DNA from: JAGRGG01 sp965217265
GTDB taxonomy: Bacteria; Pseudomonadota; Alphaproteobacteria; Geminicoccales; Geminicoccaceae
Assembly: GCA_965217265.1 (NCBI GenBank)
Contig: CBDCHP010000011.1
Location: forward strand, 434,001 to 498,000
Length of the DNA stretch: 64,000 nucleotides
Reading direction: 5' to 3'
Of this stretch, positions 52,577-61,710 are shown piece by piece. The translations under genes were made by a program, and so were the position numbers. The notes beneath the pieces are model-generated. The model had not been told where the DNA came from. It made no database searches and saw nothing but the letters and a program-made list of their open reading frames with translations. Within the stretch, counting starts at the first letter, position 1. Each line of letters starts with the position of its first letter.

Positions 52577-53365
52577 TTATTGTGCCGCGCCGAAGGCACC
52601 AACAACCTTGCTTGTTCCGTCTGTCAACTTATAGCTGCCGGCAAGCTCGTTGATCGACGGGCCAAAGAAGGCTCCGCGGGTTTCACCAGAATGACCGCGA
52701 CTACCGGTGTTTAAGGCATTGCCGGCAAAAGTGTTGCCGCTAATCGTCATGGTACCGGTATCGAACGTTCCCCAAGAATTGTCATCCTGATCTATGAGGT
52801 TTGCGGACCCGGTACTGTTCCGGCGTCAAAATCAGCGGTTGCTTGGAATACGCCCGTGAGCGATGCGAGGAAATCGGTGCCTTGAACATGCGTGGCGACT
52901 GTGCCGCCGGTGGTCGGTACGCTAGACCCAGGCGTCGGAATGCCCGGCATAGGCGGCGCCCACGTCGCTGACGCGCACCGGCAGGGCAGCTGTGAAGAGG
53001 TTGGCGTTGTCGCTGATCGCCCAGCCACCAAAGGACGAATACGTCAGAAAAGCATCGGCCCCGCCCGAACCCGCTATCGTAGAAGCGATCAAAACGTCGC
53101 TGCCATCGCCCACTTCATAGACGCCAATGCCGGAGAAAAAATCATCCGTGTAGCTGTCCCTCGGCCACGTCTGCGATGCACTGTTGGCGGCACTGATCCT
53201 GATGTCGTAACCACGCGATAACCAAGAGCTCGGCCGCTGATCCGCTCGCTGTTACCGCTCAAGGCCCATAGAAACCTGATCCAGCCTCGATTGCCTGCGC
53301 AAACGAAGAAGCGCCCGCCACCGCGTCGGCCGAAGAACTGCCCCCGACGAAATAAAATTTATAGA
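52577..53365 (-). pseudogene. Decayed TbpB-like surface lipoprotein gene (transferrin-binding-protein-like beta-barrel)
   Basis: On the minus strand, segments in three frames join into one protein: SSADAVAGASSFAQAIEAGS, an in-frame stop at 53259-53261, GYDIRISAANSASQTWPRDS, TDDFFSGIGVYEVGDGSDVL, FLTYSSFGGWAISDNANLF, then frameshifts before TPGSSVPTTGGTVATHV and before DNSWGTFDTGTMTISGNTF. It ends GAFFGPSINELAGSYKL and VVGAFGAAQ at TAA 52577. The last part is the C-terminal barrel signature (GAFFGP...GAFGA) of TbpB-like, Slam-dependent lipoproteins. No signal peptide remains. Confidence 0.7.
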
Positions 53366-53522
53366 AGAAATTTTGGGATATCAACTCGCTTAGCACGCGT
53401 TGTAGGGCAAGCGGCTAATTCGCTGGCTAGGACTTGCAATGAGACACAGGCCCCGGCTGCACGAGCGAGAGGCGCTACGCATTGGAGCCAAATCAACAAC
53501 CAAGCTTCTCAGGCATCAAAAT

Positions 53523-53582
53523 GCGGCAGAGAAAAGAAAAGCCCTGCGCAGCCTGCCTCGCGCCGCAAGGCACTGAAGCGTT
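53523..53582. repeat. Palindromic terminator-like element, right-arm remnant G
   Basis: AGAAAAGAAAAGCCCTGCGC, then CGCGCCGCAAGGC and AAGCGTTC, resemble the right arm of copies A and B with several changes. It lies between the decayed lipoprotein gene and the kinase gene. The rest of the 53366-53620 interval shows no gene. Confidence 0.5.
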
Positions 53583-53620
53583 CTTCGACCGTAGAGCTTG
53601 TCTATCTCTGCTGGCGACGC

Positions 53621-55006
53621 TCACCCCCCCGCCAGCACCGAGGCCGGCAGCCGCGCGGTGAAGGTGGCGCCGGTCGGGCCCGAGGCTTTGGCCAAGGTTC
53701 CGCCGAGCTGGCGAACGAAGGCGTCGACGAAGCGCGAGCCCAGCCCCGACCCCGGACCGTCGGCGGCATTCGCCGCAAGACCGACGCCGTCGTCGGCGAC
53801 GCTGAGCGCCACCTCGCCGTCGCGGTGCCCGAAGCCGAGCACGATCCGGCCCGCGCCGCCGGGAAAGGCGTACTTCACCGCGTTGGTGGCGAGTTCGTTG
53901 ACGATCAGCCCGAGCGTCACGGCGTGTTCGGCGTTGATCTGGAGCGGCTCCGCCTCGACCCGGATGTCGATCTTCGCGCCATCGCCGAGCAGGCTGGCGC
54001 GCAGGCCCTCGGCGATCCCGTCCAGGTAATCCTGCACCGGCACGGGCCCGAGCGCCGCCGAGCGCGAGACGAGGTCGTAGAGTTCGGCGATGGCGCCGAT
54101 GCGCGTCTCCATGGCGCGATAGCCCTCGACGCAGGGTTCGGCGGCACGGCGGATCTCGAACGAGACGAACGCCATGACGATCTGCAGGCTGTTCTTGATC
54201 CGGTGCGCGAGCTCGGCGGCCAGCACGTCACGGTGCCGCTCGACGAGGCGCGCTTGCGTGACGTCCTCAAAGACGAGGAGGAGACGGGTCACATGATTGC
54301 CGGGGCGAAACACCTTGCACGCGTTCAGCTTGAAGATCCGGTGCCCGAGCCCCAGAAAGTCGTCCTCGACCTCGAAGCCGTCGAAGGCTTCGTCGTCGGG
54401 CAGGACGCGCGCGAGGAGCTTCTTGAGCGCCTCGATGTCCCACTGCCCTTTGCCCAAATCCCCGACGCGCCGGCCGACGACCTCCTCGATCGTCACGCCG
54501 AACAGCCGCAGGAACGCCCGGCTGGCGGTGACGACCGTCATGTCGTCCTCCAGGATGACGAGCGGGTCGCGGACCGTGTCGACGATGCTCTGCGCGAGGC
54601 GCCAGTTGCGCTCGGCCTCGCCCCGCGCCTCGTGCGCCTCGGTCACGTCGTCGAGGACGAGGAGCAGGAACGGCACGTTGTTGCCGGGCCGGAACACCTT
54701 GCGCGCGCTCAAGGTGAAGCGGCGGCGGCCGATGCTCTCGAACTCGTGCTCGACCTCAAAGGATTCGACGGCGCCGTCGGCCGGGATCACCGCCGCCAAG
54801 AGCCGGCGCAGGGCAGGGATGTCCCACTGGCCGTTGCCGAGATCGTGGATCGATCGGCCCAGCGTCGCCTCCGGCGTAACCTCGAAGGTTTGATAGAAGG
54901 CGCGGTTGGCCGACCTGACGCACAGATCGGCGTCCAGGACAACGAGGCCGCTGCGCAGCGTGTCGATAATATCGTGAGCGGAAACGTCGCTCATCATTGC
55001 ATCCAT
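53621..55006 (-). CDS. Sensor histidine kinase with two PAS domains (HisKA_2 type)
   Basis: The 461-residue protein lacks membrane segments. Two PAS domains (about 10-125 and 135-255) are clear internal duplicates, sharing GQWDI-AL--LLA and KVFRPGN motifs. The dimerisation/phosphoacceptor helix is ELAHRIKNSLQIVMAF (His), and the HATPase domain has LIVNELATNAVKYAF (N box) and VADDGVGL (G box). This kinase class often serves light, redox or general-stress signalling. No response regulator gene is adjacent, so it is an orphan kinase in this window. Confidence 0.92.
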   Translation of the reverse strand: MDAMMSDVSAHDIIDTLRSGLVVLDADLCVRSANRAFYQTFEVTPEATLGRSIHDLGNGQWDIPALRRLLAAVIPADGAVESFEVEHEFESIGRRRFTLSARKVFRPGNNVPFLLLVLDDVTEAHEARGEAERNWRLAQSIVDTVRDPLVILEDDMTVVTASRAFLRLFGVTIEEVVGRRVGDLGKGQWDIEALKKLLARVLPDDEAFDGFEVEDDFLGLGHRIFKLNACKVFRPGNHVTRLLLVFEDVTQARLVERHRDVLAAELAHRIKNSLQIVMAFVSFEIRRAAEPCVEGYRAMETRIGAIAELYDLVSRSAALGPVPVQDYLDGIAEGLRASLLGDGAKIDIRVEAEPLQINAEHAVTLGLIVNELATNAVKYAFPGGAGRIVLGFGHRDGEVALSVADDGVGLAANAADGPGSGLGSRFVDAFVRQLGGTLAKASGPTGATFTARLPASVLAGG

Positions 55007-55253
55007 TTAGATCGCCCATTAACAGGAAAGTTGTCTTAACATACGAACTCTCAGAGCGCCAGCCGCCCGACGCGCGGCCGATCGGCACGAATGTGAAGCG
55101 CGCCGCGAGCGCGGATCGTACAGGATGAGAACGTTTTTCGCCCACGTCAGCGTAGCGCTCGGGTTTGAGGATCGAAGTTACCCAACAAATCTGAGAACGC
55201 TGCCTTAAACAGCTACTTAACTAAAAAACGAACCCGAGAAATCCATGCGCGGC

Positions 55254-57062
55254 TCAGGAAGAGACCGATGCCGCGTCCTCCAGCGCCGCCGACGAGCGCT
55301 CCGCCTGCTGCCGCCGCCACATGCCGGCGTAGAGCCCATCGCGCGCCAGAAGCTCGCCGTGCGTGCCGCGCTCGACGACGCGGCCGGCCTCCAGGACGAC
55401 GATCAGGTCGGCGTCGACGATGGTCGAGAGCCGGTGCGCGATGACGAGCGTCGTTCGCCCGCGCGCCGCAGCGCCGAGGGCCAATTGCAGCGCCTCCTCG
55501 GTGTTGGAATCGAGCGCCGAGGTCGCCTCGTCGAGCACCAGGATCGGCGGGTTCTTTAGTAAGACGCGCGCGATCGCGACCCGCTGCTTCTCGCCGCCCG
55601 AGAGCTTCAGCCCGCGCTCGCCGACGACCGTGTCGTAGCCCTCGGGCAGGCCCCGGATGAAGGCGTCGATCTGCGCCAAGCCCGCCGCCGCCTCGATCTC
55701 GGCCTGGCTGGCGCCGGGGCGGCCGTAGGCGATGTTGGCGCCGATCGTGTCGTTGAAGAGGACGGTGTCCTGCGGCACGAGGCCGATCGTCTGCCGCAGG
55801 CTCTGCTGGCGCACGTCGGCGATGTCCTGGCCGTCGATCAGCACCCGGCCGCGGCTCGGATCGTAGAAGCGAAACAAGAGGCGCACGAGGGTCGATTTTC
55901 CCGCCCCCGACGGCCCGACCACGGCGATTTTGCGCCCGGCCGGCACGGCGAAGCTGACCCCGTGCAGCATCGGCCGGCGCGGGTCGTAGTCGAAGGCCAC
56001 GCCCTCGAAACGCACCTCGGCGTGGCCGCAGGCGAGGTCGCCCGCGTCCGGGCGGTCGGCCACTTCCGGCTTACGTTCGAGCAGGCCGTCGATGTTCTCA
56101 AGGTCGGTGAGCGCTTGGCGCAACTGGCGGTAGACGACGCCCAGGTAGCTGAGCGGCTGGTAGAGCTGCAGGAGGAAGGCGTTGAGCAGGACGACATCGC
56201 CGACGGTGAGCGTCCCGGCGACGACGCCGCGCGCCGCCAGCACCATCAAAGTCGTGACGCCGATCGCGATGATCCCGGCCTGACCGGCGTTGAGGACGGC
56301 GAGGCTGGTCTCGGAGCGCACGGCGGCGTCTTGGTAGGATTGCAGCGCCCGATCGAGGCGGCGTTCCTCCAACCCCTCGTTGGCGAACGCCTTGACGACC
56401 TCGTAATTGATCAGCCCGTCGACGGCGGCGGCGTTGAACTGGTTGTCGGCCGCGTTCATCGTTCGGCGGATCTCGTTGCGCCAGTTGGTAGTGATGACGG
56501 TGAAGACGCCGTAGACGATGATCGTCGCGAAGACGATAAAGCCGTAGGTGAACGGGTAGCGCCACAAGAGGATGCCGACGACGACGATGAACTCCAAGAT
56601 CGTCGGCAGCAGGTTGAAGACCACCGACTGCAAGAGGAACGAGAGGCCCTTGACGCCCCGGTCGATGCCGCGGGCGAGTTCGCCCGTGCGCCGTTCCAAA
56701 TGGTAGCGGAGCGACAGGCCGAACAGGTGGGTGTAGACGTGCAGGGCGAGGTCGCGGCCCGCCCGCTGGCCGACCTTAGCGAAGACGGCGTTGCGCGCTT
56801 CGGTGAACAAGGAGACGCCGAGGCGAAAAGCACCGTAGGCGAGGAGGGCGGCGAGCGGGATCGCAACCACGTTCTCGACGCTCAAATCGTCGACGATGGC
56901 CTTGAGCGCGAAGGGGGTTAGGATGTTCACCCCCTTGGCGCACAGCAAGAAGCCGAGCGCCACCACGACCCGAGCGCGCATGCCTTGACGCCAGACGAGG
57001 GGCCAGAGGCGCAGAAGGGCTTTGATCCAGCTGTCGTAATTCGACGAAGAGGAAGCGGACAT
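55254..57062 (-). CDS. ABC exporter, Atm1/HMT1 type (fused membrane and ATPase domains)
   Basis: The 602 residues comprise an N-terminal six-helix membrane domain (GVNILTPFALKAIVDDLS, RTGELARGIDRGVKGLSFLL) and a C-terminal ATPase. Walker A is GPSGAGKSTLVRLLFRFYDP, the Q-loop region is LRQTIGLVPQDTVLFNDTI, the signature is LSGGEKQRVAIARVL, Walker B is ILVLDEATSALD and the H-loop is VIAHRLST. The GKGVN and RG-rich membrane segments match the Atm1 group, which exports glutathione- or sulfur-linked species and heavy-metal conjugates. It should work as a homodimer in the inner membrane. Confidence 0.95.
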   Translation of the reverse strand: MSASSSSNYDSWIKALLRLWPLVWRQGMRARVVVALGFLLCAKGVNILTPFALKAIVDDLSVENVVAIPLAALLAYGAFRLGVSLFTEARNAVFAKVGQRAGRDLALHVYTHLFGLSLRYHLERRTGELARGIDRGVKGLSFLLQSVVFNLLPTILEFIVVVGILLWRYPFTYGFIVFATIIVYGVFTVITTNWRNEIRRTMNAADNQFNAAAVDGLINYEVVKAFANEGLEERRLDRALQSYQDAAVRSETSLAVLNAGQAGIIAIGVTTLMVLAARGVVAGTLTVGDVVLLNAFLLQLYQPLSYLGVVYRQLRQALTDLENIDGLLERKPEVADRPDAGDLACGHAEVRFEGVAFDYDPRRPMLHGVSFAVPAGRKIAVVGPSGAGKSTLVRLLFRFYDPSRGRVLIDGQDIADVRQQSLRQTIGLVPQDTVLFNDTIGANIAYGRPGASQAEIEAAAGLAQIDAFIRGLPEGYDTVVGERGLKLSGGEKQRVAIARVLLKNPPILVLDEATSALDSNTEEALQLALGAAARGRTTLVIAHRLSTIVDADLIVVLEAGRVVERGTHGELLARDGLYAGMWRRQQAERSSAALEDAASVSS

Positions 57063-57170
57063 GGTCCATCAGGTGCGGGGCTTTGCCGGGTATGACAAGA
57101 TCGTGGGTGAATTAATTGCCCCTTAAGGCTTCGCGCGTAGAACCGTCCTTGCCCGCCGTACGGCGGCAGG

Positions 57171-57707
57171 ATGATGCGGATTTGGGACGAGTCGCTGCGA
57201 GGTCGTATGATAGCTCCTGCGCAAGAACCGGCGATGGCCGGCGTGGAAGAATTCCTGCCCCGTCTGGCCGAGGAGGACGTCTTGCCCGAGGTGGGCGGGC
57301 TGCGCGTCGACGACCAAGGCTATATCGGCTGTAAGCCGCGCCACGAGAGCTTGTATCTCACCTACGAGCACGACGGGCAGAAGATCTCCGTGCGCCTGAC
57401 CAAGGATGCACAAGGGTCGATCTCGCTCGAATTCAGCGCGGCCGTTCTCCACCTGCCCGCCATCGCCGATCCGACCCGCCGCCGGGCGCTCATCGACCGG
57501 CTGCGCCGCCTGCGCTTGCCGCGCGGCTGCCGGATCGGGCTCGCACCGGATTACTCGATCTACCTGCAAGCGAAGTTCGCCCTGCCGCAGACGCGCATGA
57601 CGACGCGGTGGTTCATCGCTCAACTGACCTACGCCACGCTCGCGCTCGAACCGACGCTCAGCCTGTTCAAGCCCTTCAACGTCGCTTCGGCGCCAACGGG
57701 CGCATGA
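57171..57707 (+). CDS. Hypothetical protein
   Basis: The 178-residue frame starts at ATG 57171; an internal ATG at 57234 is possible, and neither has a strong RBS. The sequence reads EEFLPRLAEEDVLPEVGGLR, ESLYLTYEHDGQKISVRL, then a basic region RRRALIDRLRRLRLPRGC. The fold looks mixed alpha/beta, with no membrane segment. I recognise no family. GC content and codon use match the core genes. Confidence 0.6.
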   Translation: MMRIWDESLRGRMIAPAQEPAMAGVEEFLPRLAEEDVLPEVGGLRVDDQGYIGCKPRHESLYLTYEHDGQKISVRLTKDAQGSISLEFSAAVLHLPAIADPTRRRALIDRLRRLRLPRGCRIGLAPDYSIYLQAKFALPQTRMTTRWFIAQLTYATLALEPTLSLFKPFNVASAPTGA

Positions 57708-57841
57708 CCCGGACGGCATCGTGACCCCTCATGAAGACGGCGCGTGACAAAGGCGTGTCGCTCGCTCACAAGCACGGGCCGCGAGGCACAGCCAGATCGA
57801 CAGACAGGCGGCGCGTAGACTTCGTCGCGGGAAGGGGGATT

Positions 57842-58111
57842 ATGTTCATCATCATCGCCGAGGGCGAGAACCGTTCGGCACCGATCGAGCGGCAGGCGCT
57901 CATGGTCCTGGTCGCCAACGGCGACGTCGAGGACGCGCAGAGCACGGCGCTCGAATGCCTGAGCGACGCCGGCTGGGAAGAGCTCGACGTGCGCGAGGTC
58001 GGCCTCTCCCCGGCCCTGCCCCAGACGAGCCACCCCAAGATCGCGGCCGCTTGGCGGGCGGCGCAGACGGGCGGTGCTGCGATCGTGGTGGTCGACGGAG
58101 AACGTCCATAA
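57842..58111 (+). CDS. Small hypothetical protein
   Basis: The 89-residue product starts MFIIIAEGENRSAPIERQAL, with a good RBS (AAGGGGG) before ATG 57842. It contains EDAQSTALECLSDAGWEELD and ends AAIVVVDGERP, with short beta-alpha units resembling small stress- or phage-type domains, but no known family. It lies 20 bp before the DCC-family gene, probably in one transcript. Confidence 0.7.
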   Translation: MFIIIAEGENRSAPIERQALMVLVANGDVEDAQSTALECLSDAGWEELDVREVGLSPALPQTSHPKIAAAWRAAQTGGAAIVVVDGERP

Positions 58112-58131
58112 ACCTCGCCGACCGGCCGTCG

Positions 58132-58503
58132 ATGCGTCCCGCGACCGTCTACTACAACGGCGGCTGCCCAGTCTGCCGCACGGAGATCGAGCACTACAAG
58201 GCGCTCGCCCGTCGCAGCAACGCCCCTCTCGTCTGGATCGATATCAAGGCACATCCGACGGCGCTCGAAGCGTGGCGGATCGACGCCGACGCGGCCACGC
58301 GCCGTTTGCACGTCGCCGAAGAGGGCGGGCGGCGGCTGCTCGCCGGCGTCGACGCCTTCATCGCCGTCTGGCAGCGGCTGCCGCGCTACCGCCGCCTCGC
58401 CTCGCTCGCCGAGCGGCGCTGGGCAAAGCCCCTGGCCGAGGCGCTCTACGAGGGCATTGCGGCGCCGGCCCTCTATCGCTGGAACAAGTGGCGCGGCGCT
58501 TGA
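58132..58503 (+). CDS. DCC-family thiol-disulfide oxidoreductase-like protein (DUF393)
   Basis: The 123 residues start at ATG 58132. ATVYYNGGCPVCRTEIEHYK carries the CxxC (CPVC) of the DCC family, followed by APLVWIDIKAHP and a helical tail. Family members resemble a thioredoxin fold, but the function is not established. It is convergent with the dehalogenase-like gene. Confidence 0.9.
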   Translation: MRPATVYYNGGCPVCRTEIEHYKALARRSNAPLVWIDIKAHPTALEAWRIDADAATRRLHVAEEGGRRLLAGVDAFIAVWQRLPRYRRLASLAERRWAKPLAEALYEGIAAPALYRWNKWRGA

Positions 58504-58512
58504 TGCGCCGTC

Positions 58513-59391
58513 TCAGGCGCCAAAGAACCGCGTGAGTTCGGCCAGAACCGCGTCCGGGGCCTCCTCGACGAGGAAATGACCCGCCGGCAACGCCCGGCCC
58601 TCGACCGGCCCGTCCGCCTTGGCCCGCCACGTCGCCAGCACGTCGAAGGTCCGGTGCATGAGCCCCTTCTCGCCCCAGAGGACGAGCAGCGGGCACGCGA
58701 TGCGCCGGTCCTCGTCCGCCGCGTCGTGCGCGAGGTCGATCGTCGCGGCGGCCCGGTAATCGTCGCAGGTGGCGGCGATCGTCGCCGGGTCGGCGAAGGC
58801 GGCGGCGTAGGCTTTGAGCGCCTCGGGCGCGAAGAAGTCGTCCCGTCCCCCCGACCACGCGCGCAGCTTGGTGGTGAGGTAGAACTCGGGCTCGTTGCCG
58901 ATCAGGCGCTCGGGCAGCGGGGCCGGCTGGCTCAAGAAGAACCAGTGCTCGTAGCCGCTGGCGAGCGTTCGGTCGATCGCCTTGAACACGGTCCGGGTCG
59001 GGACGATGTCGAGCACGGCGGCACGCAGGAGCCGTTCGGGATGATCGAGGCACATGCGGTGCAGCACCCGCCCGCCGCGATCGTGCCCGGCCGCCACGAA
59101 GCGAGCAAAGCCGAGGGTTTCCATCACCTCGACCATGTCGGCCGCCATCGCCCGCTTGGCGTAGGCGGCACAGTCCGGCCCCGGCGGGGGTTTGCCGCTG
59201 GCACCGTAGCCGCGCAGGTCGGCGAGAACGACGCGAAAGCGCTTCGCGAGCAGGGGCGCCACCTTGTGCCACATGACGTGCGTTTGGGGGTAGCCGTGCA
59301 GCAAGAGCAACGGCGGCCCCTCGCCCGCTTCGGCGACGAATATCTCGCTTGCCTTAGTGCGCAGCGTACGCCGGTGAAAACCTTCGAGCAT
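58513..59391 (-). CDS. Fluoroacetate dehalogenase-like alpha/beta hydrolase
   Basis: In this 292-residue protein the catalytic set of fluoroacetate dehalogenases is all present. The nucleophile is Asp104 in AGHDRGGRVLHRM, with carboxylate-binding Arg105 and Arg108. Asp128 is in AVLDIVPTRT, and His272 is in LPAGHFLVEE. The fluoride-site residues His149 and Trp150 are in YEHWFFLSQPAPLPERL, and Tyr212 is in TCDDYRAAATIDL. Known enzymes with this set hydrolyse fluoroacetate to glycolate. Activity here is inferred; related proteins also hydrolyse chloroacetate or are epoxide hydrolase-like. Confidence 0.88.
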   Translation of the reverse strand: MLEGFHRRTLRTKASEIFVAEAGEGPPLLLLHGYPQTHVMWHKVAPLLAKRFRVVLADLRGYGASGKPPPGPDCAAYAKRAMAADMVEVMETLGFARFVAAGHDRGGRVLHRMCLDHPERLLRAAVLDIVPTRTVFKAIDRTLASGYEHWFFLSQPAPLPERLIGNEPEFYLTTKLRAWSGGRDDFFAPEALKAYAAAFADPATIAATCDDYRAAATIDLAHDAADEDRRIACPLLVLWGEKGLMHRTFDVLATWRAKADGPVEGRALPAGHFLVEEAPDAVLAELTRFFGA

Positions 59392-59569
59392 CGTTCACCT
59401 CCTGAGTTAACCATCTTAAAAGCCCCACGAATTTGGCAAGGGCGGGTGTTGCTTCGGCCTCAATGCTGCAATGCAAAAACGCTCGTTGTGGCCGCACGCC
59501 GCCGCCCGATATCTAAGCCTGTCAGGGGCGCAACGGCGCCCTCCTATTGTTAAACGAAGGACCTGCAGC

Positions 59570-59773
59570 ATGGTTATCTTGAGCTACTCCTCACGCTGGA
59601 ACGGTGCGCACGCCGCCGCGCCGTCCTCATCCTGGTTCGGCGGCTTGGCCCGACGTTGGCGCGCAGTCAAGATCGCCGAGGAGCTGCGTTCGCTGTCCGA
59701 CCACGAGCTGGACGATATCGGCATCGCCCGTCGCGACATCGCCGAGGTCGCCCGTCGTTCGGCCGGCGCATGA
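59570..59773 (+). CDS. DUF1127 small protein
   Basis: The 67-residue protein starts at ATG 59570 with GAAGG upstream. The C-terminal DUF1127 box is LRSLSDHELDDIGIARRDI, a basic amphipathic helix followed by the arginine-rich tail. Members bind RNA or affect carbon and phosphate stress in Agrobacterium and Rhizobium. It stands alone, followed by a strong hairpin. Confidence 0.88.
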   Translation: MVILSYSSRWNGAHAAAPSSSWFGGLARRWRAVKIAEELRSLSDHELDDIGIARRDIAEVARRSAGA

Positions 59774-59818
59774 ACGTCGCCCGGATCTGGGCCAACGCGC
59801 GCTCGGACGCGCTTCAAG

Positions 59819-59847
59819 GACCCCGGTGCCCGCAAGGCATCGGGGTC
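59819..59847 (+). terminator. Intrinsic-terminator-like hairpin after DUF1127 gene
   Basis: A 12-bp stem (GACCCCGGTGCC with GGCATCGGGGTC, one G-T pair) and a CGCAA loop lie 46 bp after the stop. TTCGCGTTCTTG follows. The T tract is weak but the stem is perfect. Confidence 0.6.
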
Positions 59848-59982
59848 TTCGCGTTCTTGAGGCGGTGCCGCCACCATTAATACTTATATTAAATGTTATA
59901 CAAGTTATATTTTTATTGAATAGTGTGAAATGCCTGCCTATCTGTCGCCTCCAGCCACCCAGCTTGAGGGGACGACCCGGCC

Positions 59983-61404
59983 GTGCGCTATTTCCCTATC
60001 TTCGTCGACCTGGACCGAAAGCCCGTGCTCGTCGTCGGTGGCGGCGAAGCGGCGGCGCAGAAGGTGCGGCTGCTGCAAAAGACGTCGGCCTCGATCCGCG
60101 TCGTCGCAGAGGACTTGTGCCCTGAACTGGAGCGGCTCGCCGCGCGCGGGGCGGTTCGGCACGTCGGATCAACGCCGGTCGGTCACCACCTAGACAGCTG
60201 CGCGCTCGCCTACGCTTGCACCGGCAACCTTGCCAAAGATGCCAAACTCTCGTTCATGGCCCGCGCCCGCGGCGTGCCGGTCAACGTCGTCGACACGCCG
60301 CAACTGTGCAGCTTCATCACTCCGGCCATCGTCGACCGCGACCCGATCGTGGTCGCGGTCGGCTCCGAGGGGGCGGCACCCGTCCTGGTGCGGCGCATTC
60401 GCACCGCGATCGAGGCCGATCTCCCGGCGAGGCTCGGCCGCTTGGCGCGGCTGGCGCAGGGCCTGCGCGGAGCAGTCGCCGAGCGGCTGAAGCCGGCGGC
60501 GCGGCGGTGGTTCTGGGAGAACTTCTTCGATGGCCCTTCGGCCGCGGCGGCGCTCGACGGCGACGAGGCCGAGGCTGAACGTTTGGCGCTCGACATGCTT
60601 GAGGCGGACGACACAAGCTTGCACGGGCGCGTGAGTCTCGTCGGCGCCGGCCCCGGCGATCCCGACCTGCTCACCCTCAAGGCCGTGCAGGCGTTGCAGG
60701 CGGCGGACGTGCTCGTCGTCGATCGGTTGGTGCCCAAGGCGATCGTCGAGAAGGCGCGGCGCGACGCGCGGCGCGTCTACGTCGGCAAGCAACCGCGCGG
60801 CCCCTCGACGCCACAGTCCGAGATCAACTGTATCCTGGTCAGAGAGGCCCGCACCGGCCATCGGGTCGTTCGCCTCAAGGGCGGCGACCCGTTCGTCTTC
60901 GGCCGGGCGACGGAGGAGATCGAGGCCCTGGCGCAAGCCGGTGTCCCGGTCGACGTCGTGCCGGGGGTGACGGCGGCGCTGGGCGCCGCGGCGGCCGCAC
61001 GCCTGCCGCTCACCGCCCGCGGCGAGCGCCGATCCTTGACCCTGCTCGCCGGTCACGGTGCCGAGGGGCCGATCGAGCACGATTGGCAGGCACTCGCCAA
61101 ACCCGGGCAGGCGCTCGCCGTCTACATGGGGGTCGGCACCGCCGCATTGCTGGAGCGCCGCCTGCTCAAGGCCGGCATCGCGCCCAAGACGCCGGTCACG
61201 GTCGTCGAGAACGCGACCCTGCCGGCGCAGAAGGTCGCGGCCGGCACGATCGACGGCCTGACGGCGCTCGTCATCGACCAAACCATCACCGGCCCCGCCG
61301 TCATCTTCGTGGGCGCCGCACCCCTTGAGCTTGAGGGCACGGCAGAAGTGCCAAAAACCGTGGCCCGCCGTGCCGATGCCGGCTTATGCCTGGAGGCTTG
61401 CTGA
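59983..61404 (+). CDS. cysG: Siroheme synthase (uroporphyrinogen-III methyltransferase / precorrin-2 dehydrogenase / ferrochelatase)
   Basis: The GTG start at 59983 gives 473 residues. The N-terminal CysG-B part has LVVGGGEAAAQKVRLL and NVVDTPQLCSFITPAIVDRD. The C-terminal methyltransferase has VSLVGAGPGDPDLLTLKAV, RLKGGDPFVFGRATEEIEAL and VVPGVTAALGAAAAARLPLT. It makes siroheme for the sulfite reductase encoded just downstream. Nearby AT-rich sequence (59880-59930) is the likely promoter region. Confidence 0.97.
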   Translation: MRYFPIFVDLDRKPVLVVGGGEAAAQKVRLLQKTSASIRVVAEDLCPELERLAARGAVRHVGSTPVGHHLDSCALAYACTGNLAKDAKLSFMARARGVPVNVVDTPQLCSFITPAIVDRDPIVVAVGSEGAAPVLVRRIRTAIEADLPARLGRLARLAQGLRGAVAERLKPAARRWFWENFFDGPSAAAALDGDEAEAERLALDMLEADDTSLHGRVSLVGAGPGDPDLLTLKAVQALQAADVLVVDRLVPKAIVEKARRDARRVYVGKQPRGPSTPQSEINCILVREARTGHRVVRLKGGDPFVFGRATEEIEALAQAGVPVDVVPGVTAALGAAAAARLPLTARGERRSLTLLAGHGAEGPIEHDWQALAKPGQALAVYMGVGTAALLERRLLKAGIAPKTPVTVVENATLPAQKVAAGTIDGLTALVIDQTITGPAVIFVGAAPLELEGTAEVPKTVARRADAGLCLEAC

Positions 61405-61406
61405 CG

Positions 61407-61697
61407 ATGCCGTGGATCATGACCGCCAACCACTTGATCAGCGGCGAGGCCGTGTTCTTGACCGAGGCCGGCTGGGATAGCCGCGTCGACGGCGCCCTGG
61501 TCGCGGCCGATCCCGATCGACTGCCGGGGCTCGAAGCGCGAGCCAAGGCCGACACCGACGCCGCCATCGTCGTCGAGGCTTACGCGATCGAGGTCACGGC
61601 CTCGAACGGTCGCGTCGTGCCGGTGCGGCTGCGCGAGCGAATGCGCACGTCCGGCCCCTCAGTGCGTCCCGACCTCGGTCATCAAGCGACCGTTTAA
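61407..61697 (+). CDS. DUF2849 domain protein
   Basis: The 96-residue protein starts at ATG 61407 after TGGAGG, two bases after the cysG stop. It begins PWIMTANHLISGEAVFLTEA and is a typical DUF2849 member between cysG and cysI in alphaproteobacteria. The function is unknown, but a role in sulfite reduction is inferred from this conserved position. Confidence 0.92.
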   Translation: MPWIMTANHLISGEAVFLTEAGWDSRVDGALVAADPDRLPGLEARAKADTDAAIVVEAYAIEVTASNGRVVPVRLRERMRTSGPSVRPDLGHQATV

Positions 61698-61710
61698 GAA
61701 AGCACAATCC

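Noticed and set aside
52225..52605. Minus-strand open frame in the AT-rich stretch
   Set aside because: It overlaps the decayed TbpB-like gene end, has no RBS and no domain-like sequence.
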